DNA of 64,000 nucleotides. Origin: Mycobacterium sp. Its GTDB lineage: Bacteria; Actinomycetota; Actinomycetes; Mycobacteriales; Mycobacteriaceae. The position numbers were made by a program, and so were the translations under genes. Below, one piece after another: positions 49,614-59,283 of this stretch; positions within the stretch are counted from its first letter, which is position 1, and every line of letters starts with the position of its first letter. Location of the stretch: contig JAGQTV010000072.1 in the NCBI GenBank assembly GCA_020438845.1, positions 106,494 through 170,493 of the forward strand, given 5' to 3'. Below the pieces are notes generated by a model. The model worked only from the letters and a program-made list of their open reading frames with translations. It had not been told where the DNA came from and did no database searches.

Positions 49614-50861
49614 CTACCAGGACTGCCACTCCGCCTGCCGATTGATCGCCTCGACGTACATCTCCTCGATTCTGGCCACGACCGCGCTGACGGTGAATTC
49701 GCGGGCCCGGTCACGGCCGGCAACACCGAAAGCTTCTGCCTGGGATTGATTTTGAAGGATCGTGGCGATCGCCTCGGCAAGGGCGACCGGGTCACCCGGT
49801 TCCACCAGCAGCCCGGTGAGGCCGTTGACGACCATGTCGACGATTCCCCCCGAAGCGGCGGCGGCCACCGGTCGGCCGGCAGCCATCGCCTCGAGAACCA
49901 CCGTCGGGCAGGGGTCGGACCACACCGAGGGCACCACGACAGCACGTGCCGAGCGGAACAGCTTGATCACCTCGGCGTGCGGTTGTTCGCCAAGCCACTG
50001 CACACCGGGCGGGAAGTCCCAGGACTCTCCGGTCCCGGTGCGCCCGACCATCACCAGTGGCGGTGGGGAGTCGAGTAGCCGGTAGGCCTCCAGAAGAACG
50101 CCGACCCCCTTGTCGTAGCTGAGATCACCGGCAAACAGCAGGGGCGCGTCCGCGGCGGTGGGTTCGATGTCCTCGACGACTATCTCGTCGGGGATGAAGT
50201 TCGGGATCACCCTGGCGTGCAGCGCAGCACCGTGCAGCCAGTGCCCGGTCGGGACGTCGACGGCCTCGGCGACGGCACTGCTGACCGCCGCGGCCTCGGT
50301 GAGGCACTGGGCGCGGCGCCGCGCCGACCAGGCGTTGGCGGCCAGTGTCACCGCTCCGTTGGCGGTACCGTAATGCGCCCGCGCACAGGGGAGACACCGC
50401 TTCGGGGCAGGTCCCGGGCATCGGGAACGTTCGAACAACATGAGGCGCTTAGTGGCGCAGATATGGCTGTAATCGTGCAACGTCATGACCAATGGAACCC
50501 GGGCCCGGGCCGTCGGACCCAGCGCGCTATTGACGATCCAGTTGTGGGCGTGCACGATATCGTAACCGCCGGTTGATAATTCGCGCCGGATCTCCCGGCT
50601 GACCACCGGGTCGGGTAGCGGAAGTGCGTGTGGCCGGGACTGGTCGCTGTAGAGCATCGGCAGTCGCGAGGTTGCGGTCCGCACCCGAACCACCCGAACC
50701 CCCTCTGACACCGCGACGCCCGGTTCAGCGCCGGCGGCGAACCCGAGCAGGGTCACCTGATGTCCGCGGGTGACCAACCGGCGCGCCAAATTCCAGACAT
50801 GCCGTTCCTCCCCGCCGTTCAACGGCGGTATGAACTGCGCGAGTAACAGGATCTTCACCAC
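49614..50861 (-). CDS. Glycosyltransferase family 4
   Basis: The 415-residue GT-B fold protein has N-terminal AQFIPPLNGGEERHVWNLAR, the acceptor-binding loop of GT4 enzymes, HAHNWIVNSALG, a Cys-rich insertion (SRCPGPAPKRCLPCARAHYG), and the donor-binding C-terminal part VPSVWSDPCPTVVLEAMAAG and GIVDMVVNGLTGLLVEPGDP with the EX7E-like glutamates. It transfers a sugar from a nucleotide donor to a glycan or lipid; the acceptor is unknown. Start GTG 50861 with aggaag upstream. It is divergent from kup. Confidence 0.88.
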   Translation of the reverse strand: MVKILLLAQFIPPLNGGEERHVWNLARRLVTRGHQVTLLGFAAGAEPGVAVSEGVRVVRVRTATSRLPMLYSDQSRPHALPLPDPVVSREIRRELSTGGYDIVHAHNWIVNSALGPTARARVPLVMTLHDYSHICATKRLMLFERSRCPGPAPKRCLPCARAHYGTANGAVTLAANAWSARRRAQCLTEAAAVSSAVAEAVDVPTGHWLHGAALHARVIPNFIPDEIVVEDIEPTAADAPLLFAGDLSYDKGVGVLLEAYRLLDSPPPLVMVGRTGTGESWDFPPGVQWLGEQPHAEVIKLFRSARAVVVPSVWSDPCPTVVLEAMAAGRPVAAAASGGIVDMVVNGLTGLLVEPGDPVALAEAIATILQNQSQAEAFGVAGRDRAREFTVSAVVARIEEMYVEAINRQAEWQSW

Positions 50862-50958
50862 ACCACTTCCTGTTCGAGGGCGGGACGCCCTGCTTATTGA
50901 GTCAACTCAGGATGTCACCCGGCGAGCACGATCGGTTAGCACCCCAGACTTCGCGAGT

Positions 50959-50964
50959 TACGAT
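50959..50964 (+). promoter_or_regulatory. Predicted -10 hexamer TACGAT, leaderless kup transcript
   Basis: TACGAT is followed by 6 nt and the ATG at 50971. This supports that start over the longer frame beginning at 50770, which overlaps the glycosyltransferase gene. Confidence 0.55.
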
Positions 50965-50970
50965 CCGGCG

Positions 50971-52878
50971 ATGCCGAGCAACGCAAGCACCCCGCAGTTG
51001 CGTGCGGGAATGGTGGTCGGCGCCCTGGGCGTTGTGTTCGGCGATATCGGCACCAGTCCGATCTACACCGTGCAGACATTGTTCAACCCGGGGAACCCGC
51101 ACCCGGTTCCGATGAACCAGGCGAACATCTACGGGGTGGTGTCGCTGATCTTCTGGTCGGTGATGATCATCGTCACGCTTACCTACGTCGCCCTGGTGAT
51201 GCGCGCCGACAACGACGGGGAGGGCGGCGTGATGGCGTTGATCACGCTGGTCGGCAGACTGGGCGGCAAATCCAACGCACGCCTCGTCACCGCCCTCTGC
51301 ACGCTCGGCGTCCTGGGCTCGGCGTTGTTCTTCGGCGACTCGATGATCACCCCGGCGATCTCCGTGCTCTCCGCCGTAGAAGGCCTGAAGATCCTCGACC
51401 CGGGATCGGCGAGTTTCGTGGTACCGATCACCGCGATCATCATCACCGGCTTGTTCGCCCTGCAGCGACGCGGGACGGCAGCGGTGGGCCGATTCTTCGG
51501 TCCGGTGATGATCGTGTGGTTCGTCGTGATCGGTCTGTGCGGGATTCGCGGCATCGCCGTGCATCCGCAAATTCTGCTGGCGCTGTCACCGACGTATGCA
51601 TGGGAGTTCCTTACCGGGCACTTCCACATCGCGTTCTTCGCCCTGGCCGCCGTCGTGTTGGCGGTCACCGGCGCCGCCGCGCTCTACGCCGATCTGGGAC
51701 ACTTCGGCCGCAGGGCGATCACCTGGGCCTGGCTCGGGCTAGTACTGCCCGCCGTGGTACTCAGCTATTTCGGGCAGGCCGCTCTGCTGCTCGACAACCA
51801 GAGCAAGGTGGGAGCACCGTTCTTCCTGCTCGCACCAGCCTGGGCGCATGTCCCTCTGATTGTCCTGACCACGACGGCAACAGTGATCGCCTCACAGGCG
51901 GTGATCAGCGGCACCTACTCGGTGGCAAATCAGGCGATGCAGCTCGGCTACCTACCCAGAATGCGGGTTGCACACACCTCGGAAACCTCCGCCGGACAGA
52001 TCTACGTGCCCTTGATCAATGCCATGCTGATGGTAGCGGTACTCGTCCTGGTTTTCACGTTCCAGAGTTCGGCGGCTCTGGGGTACGCGTACGGGATGGC
52101 AGTGACGGGCACCATCACCATCACCACGCTGCTGTTCTTGTACGTCGCGCGGATGCGCTGGCACACCCCGTTGTGGCTGCTCGCCCTCGGTGGCGGCGCG
52201 CTGCTGACCGTTGATCTGCTGTTCCTGGCCGCCAACCTGACCAAGCTCCGGCACGGCGCGTGGCTGCCGCTGCTGATCGGGCTGCTGGTGTTCACCGTCT
52301 TCACCACCTGGCATCGCGGCCACGGGGTCGCTGTGGCCGCCGGTGACACGATGTCCGGCTCACTCCCGGAGTTCGTGCGCGGCTTCACCGGGAGCACCCC
52401 TGCACTGACCCGTCCGCCGGGCACGGCGGTATTCCTCGACCGTGGCGTGGCGATCGCCCCGTTGTCGATGTGGGCCAACGTCGACCGTATCCATGCCCTT
52501 GCCCAGCACGCGATCGTCGTCTCGGTTAACACCGCCTCAGTGCCGCGCGTGCCTGACGCCGACCGCGTCACGGTCAATGATCTTGGCGGCCATGCCGACG
52601 GAATCTACGTCGTGGCAACCCACTTCGGCTTCATGGAACACCCCGACCTACCCACCGCATTGCGCCGCGTCGACCCCGCGTTGACCGGGGGGCCGATCGA
52701 CGTCGACCACGCCGCGTATTTCCTGTCCGAGATCGACGTCAGTGCCGGGCCCGAACCGGTGATGGCGCCCTGGCGCAAGCGGTTGTTCATCACCATCTCG
52801 CACATCGCTTCCGAGGCTTGCCATCTCGGACTTCCACTGAACCGCACCACCATCATCGGGACGCGGATAGAAATCTGA
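50971..52878 (+). CDS. kup: Potassium uptake protein Kup (KUP/HAK/KT family)
   Basis: The 635-residue protein starts MPSNASTPQLRAG and continues with GALGVVFGDIGTSPIYTVQT, the family signature. Twelve helices fill residues 10-425 with LVMRADNDGEGGVMAL, ALFFGDSMITPAISVLSAVEG and GQIYVPLINAML. The last 200 residues form the cytoplasmic C-terminal domain. It is a proton-coupled low-affinity K+ importer active at low pH. Start is supported by the leaderless promoter. It lies close to a K+ channel gene (2.1 kb away) and converges on the AIM24 gene. Confidence 0.95.
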   Translation: MPSNASTPQLRAGMVVGALGVVFGDIGTSPIYTVQTLFNPGNPHPVPMNQANIYGVVSLIFWSVMIIVTLTYVALVMRADNDGEGGVMALITLVGRLGGKSNARLVTALCTLGVLGSALFFGDSMITPAISVLSAVEGLKILDPGSASFVVPITAIIITGLFALQRRGTAAVGRFFGPVMIVWFVVIGLCGIRGIAVHPQILLALSPTYAWEFLTGHFHIAFFALAAVVLAVTGAAALYADLGHFGRRAITWAWLGLVLPAVVLSYFGQAALLLDNQSKVGAPFFLLAPAWAHVPLIVLTTTATVIASQAVISGTYSVANQAMQLGYLPRMRVAHTSETSAGQIYVPLINAMLMVAVLVLVFTFQSSAALGYAYGMAVTGTITITTLLFLYVARMRWHTPLWLLALGGGALLTVDLLFLAANLTKLRHGAWLPLLIGLLVFTVFTTWHRGHGVAVAAGDTMSGSLPEFVRGFTGSTPALTRPPGTAVFLDRGVAIAPLSMWANVDRIHALAQHAIVVSVNTASVPRVPDADRVTVNDLGGHADGIYVVATHFGFMEHPDLPTALRRVDPALTGGPIDVDHAAYFLSEIDVSAGPEPVMAPWRKRLFITISHIASEACHLGLPLNRTTIIGTRIEI

Positions 52879-52883
52879 GTGCC

Positions 52884-53807
52884 TTACTGCAGCGGAACGC
52901 TGATGCCCTCGGAGGGCTGCACGATAACGAAGCCGTTGCCGTAGAACGACACCTGAATCGCCTCGCCCGAGCCGCGGCCGATCAACGCGCCGGCGGTGAA
53001 GCTCGTCTTGAGTTGCGTCTGCAGGTTCGACGACCAGGCGACCACCGCGTTGGTATCGGCAAAGGTCGGCGCTTCGGCAGCGTTGAGCACGACCGGCGGG
53101 CCGTCGGTGGTCAACGCCACCCATCCAGTACCCCGCAAAGTGGTGTTGAACAGACCGCCGGTAGCGATACTGCCACCTCGTACCCGCTCGATGTTCCACT
53201 CCAGGCTCGAGGAGAAGGCCAGCACGTTCTTTCCGCTGATGGATAGACCGGCTCCTTTGAGTTGGAGCAGGTGGACGTCGAAGGCCCGCTCCGCGAGGAA
53301 CACATCGCCCTGGCCCTGGCAGCGCATCAGGGGCAAACCCTCGCCGGTCAGCGCCTTCTTGATGAACCGCGAGGCCCCGCCGCCCTCGAACGAGAACTCC
53401 ACGTTGCCCTGATAGGCGACCATCGCACCCTGCCGAGCCATGAAGGGTTCTCCCAGACGGACGCGCAGCATCTTCGAATTCTGATTCGCAATCGGCTGGG
53501 CTTCTTTTTCGCTGAACCGACCGTCGACGAGATCGCCGGAGATACCGGCGAAGCCGTCTCCGGACACCTGGGCGTGGCCTGGCGTGGCCACCTGGGCCTG
53601 GAACTGTGGTTGGGACTGCGACTGGGGCTGAGACTCACGCGGCCCGCTGGCCACCGACGGCCCAGGCGAGTTGCCAGCCGGCGGCGCCCCACCCAGCGGC
53701 GCCTGGCCGGCCTGCCCCTGGTGGAAAATCTGATCCGTCCAGCGTTGCCCGTCCCACCACCGATACTCGTACCTGCCTTCGGGGTCGGGCTGCCATTGAC
53801 CGGACAC
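52884..53807 (-). CDS. AIM24 family protein with N-terminal DUF2510
   Basis: The 307-residue protein starts at GTG 53807 (aggag 8 nt upstream). Residues 4-30 are the DUF2510 motif (WQPDPEGRYEYRWWDGQRWT), then a Gln/Pro/Ser linker to about residue 95. The remainder is an AIM24/TRAP-like beta-helix or double-stranded beta domain (MLRVRLGEPFMARQGAMVAY, GEGLPLMRCQGQGDVFLAE, VLAFSSSLEWNIERVRGG). Bacterial AIM24 proteins are poorly understood. DUF2510 usually marks membrane-associated actinobacterial proteins. Confidence 0.85.
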   Translation of the reverse strand: MSGQWQPDPEGRYEYRWWDGQRWTDQIFHQGQAGQAPLGGAPPAGNSPGPSVASGPRESQPQSQSQPQFQAQVATPGHAQVSGDGFAGISGDLVDGRFSEKEAQPIANQNSKMLRVRLGEPFMARQGAMVAYQGNVEFSFEGGGASRFIKKALTGEGLPLMRCQGQGDVFLAERAFDVHLLQLKGAGLSISGKNVLAFSSSLEWNIERVRGGSIATGGLFNTTLRGTGWVALTTDGPPVVLNAAEAPTFADTNAVVAWSSNLQTQLKTSFTAGALIGRGSGEAIQVSFYGNGFVIVQPSEGISVPLQ

Positions 53808-53990
53808 CGGCTCACTCCTGACGATCGTCGGGGCTCTTTCCCGACCAGCCTAAAGTGTCGGCCGATCGCCCGGTCGCCGACCTTGGGGATCTGGTTGCTT
53901 TGCTGCAGTAACCGGCCGCAGTTCGTCAGAAAACGTGAGGTCGTGCTATACCCGACAGCAGTTGTTTGCTGAGCGAGGGGCGGGAGCGTT

Positions 53991-56603
53991 ATGCAGAGTG
54001 GACAGACGGGGCACAGTCGCCGGTCGATCGAGGACGGTAACGCCATGGGGCGGATCGGGGTATTGGCCGTTGCCCTGGGCATCGGCGGGGCGATCCTCGC
54101 TGCGCCCGCGGTCGCGGTGGCCGACACCGAGGGCAACACCGTCGCGTCGTCGACGGATTCGGCATCCGAGCCGGCGACCCGCCCGTCCCGTAGCGCCCGT
54201 CGGGAGGCTGCCAACCGGGCGTCGAAGGCCTCGCCGACAACGCCTGCCACCGGAATCCGGGATAGGCGCGGTTCCGCGAAACCGGCTAGCCCCGCGACTG
54301 CCACCGCGGCGGCGAAGCCCAACCAGGACCCGCAGCCGGCGGCGACGAGTTCAGCACCCCCGATCAGCGTCCCGAACGCGACCCCTTCCCGCGTAACTCT
54401 CACCCCTACTTCACTTTTCGAGGTTGACACGGTCGCCGACCAGGCCAACGGCGCCCTCCCCCAGCCTGCCGCAGTTCAGGCCGCTGCGCCCGCGATCGTT
54501 CCGTCCTCGCCGGTGACGCCGGTTATGACTGCTGCCACGTCGCGCGCAACGTTGTCGGCCGCGGGCGGCTCGCTGCTGTCCTGGCTGGGTGGGGCCAACG
54601 ATCCCTCCGGTCCCGTGGCCGCGCCGATCGGGTGGGCCGCCCTGGCCGTCAGCCGCCGTGAAGTCTCTGGCACCCCTGGCGCTGCCGCCACGGCGGCATC
54701 GGTGACCACCGGACAGTCGGCCGACGCCACGGCGACCGGGCCGCTGAGTCAGCCCGGTGTCGTCACGGCACTTCTCGGCGCGGCCAAACAGGTCATCCTG
54801 GCCGTGGCGGGCGGGTCTAACCTGGGCCCGGCGCTGCAAGGTGCGATGGCGTCACTGGACGCCGAGCCTGCCCTGGCGAACATCTCGTTGGAGTCGGTGC
54901 TGACCGACCCCGGCCTTCCACAGTCCTTGGGGACGACGACGGCCGCTCTGGTCACCGGTTTGGCCGCCGACCCCGCGGTGCGCCAGGCGGTCGGCGACAT
55001 GCTCAGCGAGTCTGTCGCCGCGGCGCTGGGGCACACCGCCGTCGCCGAAACGATCGGGACCACGGTCGGCGATGCGCTGGTGGGTCTGCTGGCAGATCCC
55101 GCCGCCGCCAATGCCCTTGGAGCGGTAGCCGATTCGTTCGTCAGCGTGGCCCTGGCCCAACCCGGCGTCGCCGCTGCAGCCACTGATATCGCCCGCCAGC
55201 TGTACGCCGGGCTCAGCGGCGCCGATCCCTCCGGCGCGTTGGACGCCGCCTGGTCAGCCTTGGAGGCTGATCCGGCTTTCCGGTCCGCACTGGGAGTCGC
55301 CGTCAGCACCGCGGTGAACGTCGGGCTCACCGACGCGGATCTACTGGCGGCGTTGGGCAACGGCGTCACCGACATGATCTCCACCGCTGCGGGTGACCCG
55401 GCGCTGCAGACCTTCGTCGGCCAGCAGCTCAGCGGCTATGTCGATTCGCTGCTGCCCGGTAACCCGGAACTCACCACCGCCGTCGGCGACGTGGTGGTCG
55501 CTCTAATGTCCAACTCTGTTGTCGTCGATGGGGTTGCCACAGTTGCAGGTTCGGCGTTGACCGGCTTCCTGAACCAGTCCGGCGTTGCAGCCGCGTTGTC
55601 GACGGCCGCCGGGCAGCTCGCCACAGCTGTCGTGGCGGGAGCCGATCCGACAGCAGCCCTGGAATGGGCGTGGTTCGCGGTGCAGGGCAATTCGGCAGTC
55701 ACCTCGGCGTTGGCCGGCACCCTCGGCGACGCGGTGACCGCGATATTGAGCGACTCCGGTGTGATCTCGGAATTGGCTTCGACCGCTTCGTCGTTGGCGG
55801 GGCTGGTGGCGGGCGTACCGGATATCGGAACGGCAATCGAGGGGCTGCTCGGGCCCACCTACAGCGCGGTGATTCTCGACATGCTGGCCGATCCGACGGC
55901 CACCGAGCAGCTGGCCACTCTGGCCGGCTCCCTGGTCACCACTTTCCTCGCCCAGCCCGGGGTGGTCGAGTCGCTGGCGGCGGCCGCCAGTCAGATGGTG
56001 ACGACAGCGCTGGCCGGGAGCGACGTGGCCGTCAGACTGTTCACCACTCTTGGGTCACTGGAGGCCGATTCCGCCGTCCTGGCAGCCTTCGATGCCACGG
56101 TCTCTTCGGCGCTCGGTTCGCTTCTCAGTGATGCCGGGATACAGGACACCGTAAGCGAACTCGCACGCAAAGCCGTCGAAGAGTTCGTCGCTGGGGCCCT
56201 CAACGATTCACCTCTGACCGGGGTCGCCGTTAACGTCGCGTCCGCCGCGGTGGACTCACTACTGGCCAACTCGGCTGTCCAGGATTTGATCAGCACGCTG
56301 GGCGGCGACATTGTCGGCGGCACGCCGATTGGTGAGCTGACGCAGAGCGTGATCGCCTCTGTCGTCACTGACCGTGCGCTTCAGGCTGCGGTGGGCATGG
56401 CGGTGGGTGCAGGAATCGGTGCGCTCTTCGGAGACAACCTGGTCGGCACGATCGTGAGTAAGGTGGTGGGGTCGACCGCGACCGCCCTGATCGGTGTCGT
56501 GTCCGGGATCGCGAAGCTGCTCAACGGATTCACAGGAGTCCTGCCGGGCGCGGCGGCCGCCACAGATTCGGGTTCGCGATCCTCTTATCTTCTCATCGTC
56601 TGA
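53991..56603 (+). CDS. Large exported Ala/Val-rich helical repeat protein
   Basis: The 870-residue protein starts at an ATG with cgggag upstream. A signal peptide (MGRIGVLAVALGIGGAILAA...VAVA-DT) is followed by about 170 low-complexity Ser/Pro/Ala residues. From about 255 to 835 runs a series of about 25-residue units of the form DPxLxxALGxxVxxxVxxLL (for example GNPELTTAVGDVVVALMSNS, ADPTATEQLATLAGSLVTTF), probably paired amphipathic helices. The C-terminus is a hydrophobic stretch and a short SSYLLIV tail. No known domain is recognised. Likely envelope-attached or secreted. Confidence 0.75.
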   Translation: MQSGQTGHSRRSIEDGNAMGRIGVLAVALGIGGAILAAPAVAVADTEGNTVASSTDSASEPATRPSRSARREAANRASKASPTTPATGIRDRRGSAKPASPATATAAAKPNQDPQPAATSSAPPISVPNATPSRVTLTPTSLFEVDTVADQANGALPQPAAVQAAAPAIVPSSPVTPVMTAATSRATLSAAGGSLLSWLGGANDPSGPVAAPIGWAALAVSRREVSGTPGAAATAASVTTGQSADATATGPLSQPGVVTALLGAAKQVILAVAGGSNLGPALQGAMASLDAEPALANISLESVLTDPGLPQSLGTTTAALVTGLAADPAVRQAVGDMLSESVAAALGHTAVAETIGTTVGDALVGLLADPAAANALGAVADSFVSVALAQPGVAAAATDIARQLYAGLSGADPSGALDAAWSALEADPAFRSALGVAVSTAVNVGLTDADLLAALGNGVTDMISTAAGDPALQTFVGQQLSGYVDSLLPGNPELTTAVGDVVVALMSNSVVVDGVATVAGSALTGFLNQSGVAAALSTAAGQLATAVVAGADPTAALEWAWFAVQGNSAVTSALAGTLGDAVTAILSDSGVISELASTASSLAGLVAGVPDIGTAIEGLLGPTYSAVILDMLADPTATEQLATLAGSLVTTFLAQPGVVESLAAAASQMVTTALAGSDVAVRLFTTLGSLEADSAVLAAFDATVSSALGSLLSDAGIQDTVSELARKAVEEFVAGALNDSPLTGVAVNVASAAVDSLLANSAVQDLISTLGGDIVGGTPIGELTQSVIASVVTDRALQAAVGMAVGAGIGALFGDNLVGTIVSKVVGSTATALIGVVSGIAKLLNGFTGVLPGAAAATDSGSRSSYLLIV

Positions 56604-56630
56604 CAGCGGCCTGTAGGGATCGGTCGCGTC

Positions 56631-57848
56631 TCATCCGATGGTCTTGTCAAGCCAGTCGTACATGACTGCGTTGGATAGCGTGAGGTTTCCGAGTTGGCAG
56701 TGTGTGTCTGCGCCGTCCTGCGGGCTGAATACCCGGCCCTCGGCGGAACCGCCGACTCGTCGGCGGAACTCGTCGTACTGGCGGAGCGGTTCCTGGCCTT
56801 CACCGGTCCCGACGAGTCCGAGTGAAGGACAGTGGATCCTGCCGGGATCGACAGTGAATTGCCTCAGGTGGGCGAACGTTTCGAGGAACGTCGTTTGGCC
56901 GAACCGCCGGATCAGCGACCGCGACATCTCCTTGATGGTCGGGGGCATCTCCCGGTCGGGAATGCCGTCGATGTCGGCGAGGCCGAAATCGTCCTCGGGA
57001 CGCAACACCTCTTCCGGGTCGCCACTCACTCCGGCGACGAAGGACACCATATAGGCGTGCAGGTCGAAAACCGGTGAATTAGCCACCAGCGCAGCGATTC
57101 TGGATTCATGCGCGGCTGCGCGAGACGCGAAGTAGCCACCGAAGCTGATGCCCAGCAGAGCCAGTCGGCGCGGGTCGACGCCGGGCCGGGTCACCGCGAC
57201 GTCGATCCAGGGCGTTATCCAGCTTTCGGTGTCGGGAACGAAATGGGTGTCGGGTTCGGTTCGTGCGGTATCCATTTGGCCCGGTCCGCAGATCAGCATC
57301 AGGTTCCAGCCGCGCTGCAATCCTTCGACGCCCACCTGGAAATAGCTTTCTTCCAGCGTTCCGTCGAAACCGCTGGTCGCCAACAAGGTCGGGGCATCGC
57401 TCCGCGCGGCCGACAACCAGTAGCCGGGCAGTCGCTGACCCCGCCACGGCAGCCACAGTTCTTCGAGGTGCACCGGGTCTTGTTGCATCGCCGAACCGAA
57501 AGCCGCCCGGCTGGCCAATCCCAGCTCGACATGACGTTGGGTACCGTAGGGCGCGAAGTATTCCGCGGCACGGAAGCTGTTGGCGGCGTGCAGGTACCGT
57601 TGGCGTGCGCTGATGCGGTGTCCAGATTCGGCGTGGCGATCGGCATCGGCGACCTGGCGTTCGGCCAGTTCGGCGAACGCCTCGGTCCAGCCCTTCCCGC
57701 CACGAATCTGCTCGGCCACCGCAAGGGTCTCGCCGACTGAGGCCCCGCCGTAGGCCACGGAACCCAACTGGCGGAGCAACTGGAAGTCAAGCTCGGCATC
57801 CTCGAACCCGGCAACTCTGGTGGTGCTACGTCGGGTGTCACCGCTCAC
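56631..57848 (-). CDS. Alpha/beta-hydrolase (FrsA/dienelactone-hydrolase-like)
   Basis: The protein is about 405 residues from a GTG at 57848 (SGDTRRSTTRVAGFEDAELD); the frame stays open to 57938 and the exact start is unsure. After an N-terminal helical domain (LAERQVADADRHAESGHRI), the hydrolase core has PTLLATSGFDGTLEESYF, LICGPGQ and nucleophile LLGISFGGYFASRAAA, with late acid and histidine in SPQDGADTHCQLGN. This is the FrsA/esterase type with an N-terminal cap, common in actinobacteria; substrate unknown. Confidence 0.8.
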   Translation of the reverse strand: MSGDTRRSTTRVAGFEDAELDFQLLRQLGSVAYGGASVGETLAVAEQIRGGKGWTEAFAELAERQVADADRHAESGHRISARQRYLHAANSFRAAEYFAPYGTQRHVELGLASRAAFGSAMQQDPVHLEELWLPWRGQRLPGYWLSAARSDAPTLLATSGFDGTLEESYFQVGVEGLQRGWNLMLICGPGQMDTARTEPDTHFVPDTESWITPWIDVAVTRPGVDPRRLALLGISFGGYFASRAAAHESRIAALVANSPVFDLHAYMVSFVAGVSGDPEEVLRPEDDFGLADIDGIPDREMPPTIKEMSRSLIRRFGQTTFLETFAHLRQFTVDPGRIHCPSLGLVGTGEGQEPLRQYDEFRRRVGGSAEGRVFSPQDGADTHCQLGNLTLSNAVMYDWLDKTIG

Positions 57849-58022
57849 ACTTACGACCGTAACCGCGGCGCCGCCCCACGTCGATCGCGCCGCCAACACA
57901 TCCGCTGCAGCCTTGGCCTCAAGTCGACGCCCACCCACAATCGCAGTAAGCGCACCAGCCAGTAGCTCGCGGCCCGGCAGGCCATGATCACAGATTCAGC
58001 AGGCCGTAGCCCCTGGCGCAGT

Positions 58023-58028
58023 TAGCAT
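58023..58028 (+). promoter_or_regulatory. Predicted -10 hexamer TAGCAT, leaderless start
   Basis: TAGCAT is followed by 7 nt and the ATG at 58036 of the linear-amide hydrolase gene, matching leaderless spacing. Because the cysteine at position 2 is catalytic, an exact start is essential for this enzyme. Confidence 0.55.
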
Positions 58029-58035
58029 CGGTGCC

Positions 58036-59004
58036 ATGTGCACCCGTGTCCTGTGGAACTCCAATGACCTGGCCGTAGTGACCGGCCGCAGCATGGACTG
58101 GCCGGAGTCCACCGAACCCCTGATCGTGGCGTTCCCACGCGGCCTGGAGCGCGACGGGCTCAATCCGCCCGGGATCGCCAAGGACCCCAACCCCTTGCGA
58201 TGGACCAGTCGCTACGCCAGCCTGGTCACCACCATCTACGGCGTCGGAACGGTGGACGGGCTCAATGAAGCCGGCCTCGCCGCGCATGGCCTCTACCTGC
58301 AAGCCGCCGATTTCGGTGTCCGCGATCCGGCGAAACCCGCTGTCACAGCTACCCAGTGGGCGCAGTATCTGCTTGACCGGTCTGCAACCGTTGCCGAGGC
58401 GCTCGACCTTCTCGAGGGCATCGACATCCTTATGGTCAACGCGCACGGCCACGACTCCAACCTCCATCTGGCGATCGAGGACGCCAGCGGCGATTCCGCG
58501 ATCATCGAGTACGTCCAAGGGCGCAGGTTGATCCATCACGGCCGCCAGTTCACTCTGATGACCAACGACCCGACCTACGACGAGCAGTTGGCCCTGTTGT
58601 CCAAGCAGGACTTCTCCCACCCCAGAAGCGACATGCCCCTGCCCGGCAACGTCAATGCAGTCGACCGGTTCCAGCGCGCCGCCTACTACCAGGCATTGCT
58701 GCCCAAACCGAAATCGGAGCGTGAGGCGGTGGCCAGCGTCTTAGCGGTCATGCGCAACGTGTCGGTTCCCTTCGGAGCGCCCTATCACGACTTCGGTATC
58801 TACAACACCGAGTACCGGACCGTGACCGACCTGACCAACCGTCGATACTTCTTCGAGCTGACAACTAGCCCCAACGTGATCTGGGTCGACATGGACCGGC
58901 TGAACCTTGCGGCGGGAGCGCCGACGGTGGCGGTTGACCCGTACGACTACTCGCTGGTGGGTGACGTCACCGACCGGTTCACGGCCCGGGAGCTCCCGTT
59001 CTGA
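58036..59004 (+). CDS. Ntn-type linear amide C-N hydrolase (choloylglycine hydrolase family)
   Basis: The 322-residue protein has the nucleophile C2 exposed after Met removal (MCTRVLWN), R18 and D21 in GRSMDW, an N177 in MTNDPTYDEQL and a later NAVDRFQRAAYY with the conserved arginine. These match bile-salt hydrolase/penicillin V acylase residues by number. The substrate could be bile salts, penicillin V or acyl-homoserine lactones; in a mycobacterium a fatty-acyl amide is plausible. It is divergent from the alpha/beta-hydrolase and no signal peptide is present. Confidence 0.88.
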   Translation: MCTRVLWNSNDLAVVTGRSMDWPESTEPLIVAFPRGLERDGLNPPGIAKDPNPLRWTSRYASLVTTIYGVGTVDGLNEAGLAAHGLYLQAADFGVRDPAKPAVTATQWAQYLLDRSATVAEALDLLEGIDILMVNAHGHDSNLHLAIEDASGDSAIIEYVQGRRLIHHGRQFTLMTNDPTYDEQLALLSKQDFSHPRSDMPLPGNVNAVDRFQRAAYYQALLPKPKSEREAVASVLAVMRNVSVPFGAPYHDFGIYNTEYRTVTDLTNRRYFFELTTSPNVIWVDMDRLNLAAGAPTVAVDPYDYSLVGDVTDRFTARELPF

Positions 59005-59105
59005 TCTGAGTCTCGTGGCCGGCGGAAGCCACCCGGCGGCGTTATCGGCAAATGTGACACTTTGCTCTGTTTCGAGGGTGTCGAAGCGAGGCATTCTGGA
59101 TGTAT

Positions 59106-59119
59106 ACCCAGCGTCGGGT
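59106..59119. promoter_or_regulatory. accc-N6-gggt inverted repeat, possible copper-repressor operator
   Basis: accc and gggt flank 6 nt, overlapping a TATACC sequence, about 29 bp before the ATG of a small Cys peptide and 165 bp before the cupredoxin. CsoR/RicR operators are G/C-run palindromes of this general form, but the match is short, so this is weak evidence. Confidence 0.3.
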
Positions 59120-59147
59120 CCTCAAGAATTTCAAGAGGAGGTTGACG

Positions 59148-59255
59148 ATGTGCATCACCTGCGGCATATCCCGCGGCTACGCCCCGATGACACCCGCGCC
59201 GAATGCCGCGTCCGCCGTCGAACAGTCGCGTCGGATCATCCTCGACGCGCCATAG
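59148..59255 (+). CDS. 35-residue CxxC peptide upstream of a cupredoxin
   Basis: A strong aagaggagg ribosome site lies just before the ATG. The peptide is MCITCGISRGYAPMTPAPNA then ASAVEQSRRIILDAP. The CxxC at positions 2-5 may bind a metal or thiol ligand, or the peptide may be a leader whose translation senses cysteine. The downstream gene begins 28 bp after the stop. It is too short for ordinary gene callers but the ribosome site is the best in this region. Confidence 0.6.
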   Translation: MCITCGISRGYAPMTPAPNAASAVEQSRRIILDAP

Positions 59256-59283
59256 CGCTGCGAGAAAGGCATTGATTTCCAGC

